A stretch of 7,536 bases of DNA, taken from the NCBI GenBank assembly GCA_964503335.1, contig CAZCZZ010000102.1, positions 1 through 7,536 on the forward strand, written 5' to 3'. The stretch comes from CAZCZZ01 sp964503335 (GTDB lineage Bacteria; Verrucomicrobiota; Kiritimatiellia; CAIVKH01). Under the pieces are notes generated by a model, which saw only the letters and a list, made by a program, of their open reading frames with translations, made no database searches and was not told where the DNA came from. Below are positions 6,497 to 7,536 of this stretch, in pieces (position 1 is the first letter of the stretch; the number at the start of each line of letters is the position of its first letter). The translations under genes and the position numbers were made by a program.

Positions 6497-7536
6497 GCAC
6501 CCGTCCTGCTCCTCGCTGTCGCGGCGCTGTCGGGTTGCTTCTCGAATGTTCCAACGGTTGGAACGTTGTCGCCGGAACAGTTCCAACGATTGGAAGACTT
6601 GGCGTTGCCTGCGGCAAGGCTCGGCGTGCGCGTGACCGATCCCGGTACGCCGCGCGTAAATATGCACGGCGTCCTCGGCGTGAAGGAGGCCGGCGAGGCC
6701 CACCTCGACCTCAACAGCCGGATGTTTTCCGATATCGGTCATCCACTCATCCGCGTGAAGCTCAACGGCAAATCCACCATCGCGCTGCTGGACACGGGTG
6801 CGTCGACGTCACTCGTCGATTACTGGGGCGCGAAGCGCATGAAGCTCAATCCCGTCGGCCCGCCCCTGGTCAGGATGCCGGTGGCGTCGCTCGGCGGTGG
6901 AACCGAGCAGATCCTCGGCGTCGCCAAATCGCTGGCCATGGATGACATCACGCTCGAGCGCGTTCCCTTCGGTGTGCTGAACGACGCGCGGGGAACTGCT
7001 GCGTATCGCTGGCTGCAGGGCTATCGCGTCGAGACCATCATCGGCAACAACATCCTGTCGGCGCTATCCTATGTTTCCTTCGACATCGCGAACGAGCGGG
7101 TAACCATGGACGCGCGCCGACGCTACGTGCCGTCATCAAAACGTCTCCTCGGCGACACCCCCCTGATCTCCCGCTTCGGCGTGCCCGTCGTGCTGGCCTC
7201 GGTGGACCAGAAGCCGATGCATGTCGCGATCGACAGCGGCGGGATGTTCGGCCTGTGGATCCCCCGCCCTGTCGCCAACGACGCGGGTATGCCGGAAGTG
7301 GAATCGTCGAAAGACATGGAACTCGGCCACGGTGTCGCAGGCGGCATCCTCCAGAAGCCCGGCCAGCCGCGCACGCTGAACTTCGTCGGCTTCGACATCC
7401 CCGACGTCCCCACATCCTTCAGCCTCGTCCAACTCGGCGCCAACGAACCACCCTACGCCCTCCTCGGCACAGAAGTCATGAAGCGCTACGTCGTCACCAT
7501 CGATTACCTCGCCCGCAAGGTCTACTTCGAACGGCC
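6497..7536 (+). CDS. Pepsin-like two-lobe aspartyl protease lipoprotein (start unclear, runs off right edge)
   Basis: The reading frame is open to the window end, but no ATG, GTG or TTG lies in frame just before its signal peptide. The coordinate given is the first in-frame codon overlapping an out-of-frame ATG at 6495. The N-terminus reads APVLLLAVAALSGC, a clean lipoprotein signal with lipobox LSGC (Cys codon 6536-6538). Lobe one has STIALLDTGASTSLVDY (DTG codons 6791-6799), then ETIIGNNILSALSYVSFDI. Lobe two has HVAIDSGGMFGLWIP (DSG at 7232-7240), then YALLGTEVMKRYVVTIDY near the end. Both active-site motifs look intact, so one chain could form a pepsin-like site. It aligns along its length with the upstream gene. 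The next in-frame ATG (6662) would remove the signal peptide. One missing base after ATG 6495, or damage by the adjacent repeat, would explain the broken start. Confidence 0.75.
6548..6596. repeat. Pair of TTCCAA-type palindromes inside the protease gene
   Basis: A perfect 17-base palindrome, GTTCCAACGGTTGGAAC (6548-6564), is followed 32 bases later by a near copy, GTTCCAACGATTGGAAG (6580-6596), whose TTCCAA/TTGGAA arms are intact. They lie in frame just after the lipidated cysteine and encode the linker VPTVGTLSPEQFQRLE. Palindromes of this kind are, as far as I recall, intergenic repeats in related phyla; their coding position here is notable. Confidence 0.65.

Noticed and set aside
6084..6714. 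Overlapping minus-strand frames across the large palindrome
   Set aside because: They are translations of the repeat and of the antisense of the protease genes; none has a domain or a plausible ribosome site.

Overview
This is a GC-rich bacterial chromosomal window. Three things suggest the PVC group (Verrucomicrobiota, Kiritimatiellota or relatives). First, a secreted protein at the left edge has the signal-peptide-plus-NAVGYI start that I associate with those phyla. Second, the intergenic palindromes are built from CACGAAT and TGACAAA words. Third, there is a stand-alone four-helix-bundle gene. No marker gene is present, so the assignment is an inference.

Layout: (1) 1-108, minus strand, start of an exported protein. 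(2) 109-450, an intergenic region with an 8-bp inverted repeat and a CACGAA-word relic. (3) 451-2952, a CHASE-type membrane histidine kinase and a NarL/LuxR-type response regulator, separated by a TGACAAA-word palindrome. (4) 2949-4734, plsY and gpsA, two neighbouring steps of phospholipid synthesis. plsY overlaps the regulator by ATGA, and an 87-bp palindrome separates plsY from gpsA. (5) 4751-5155, a four-helix-bundle (23S-IVS family) gene flanked by inverted repeats, which looks like a small inserted cassette. (6) 5165-7536, two tandem paralogous lipoproteins, each with two retropepsin-like lobes. They are separated by a 279-bp palindromic element predicted to fold as an outer stem carrying two hairpins.

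How the parts fit: GpsA makes glycerol-3-phosphate and PlsY acylates it, so the pair is a functional unit. The two-component pair may share an mRNA with plsY, which would be an unusual tie between signalling and membrane-lipid synthesis. In the protease pair, the downstream copy keeps DTG and DSG catalytic motifs, while the upstream copy has DTS and DIA and may be catalytically altered.

The most striking theme is the density of unrelated palindromic repeats. There are at least five types in 7.5 kb. Three overlap the stop codon of the gene before them, and two have TTAA or CTAG at both ends, as a target-site duplication would. The largest sits exactly where the second protease gene has lost an in-frame start codon.
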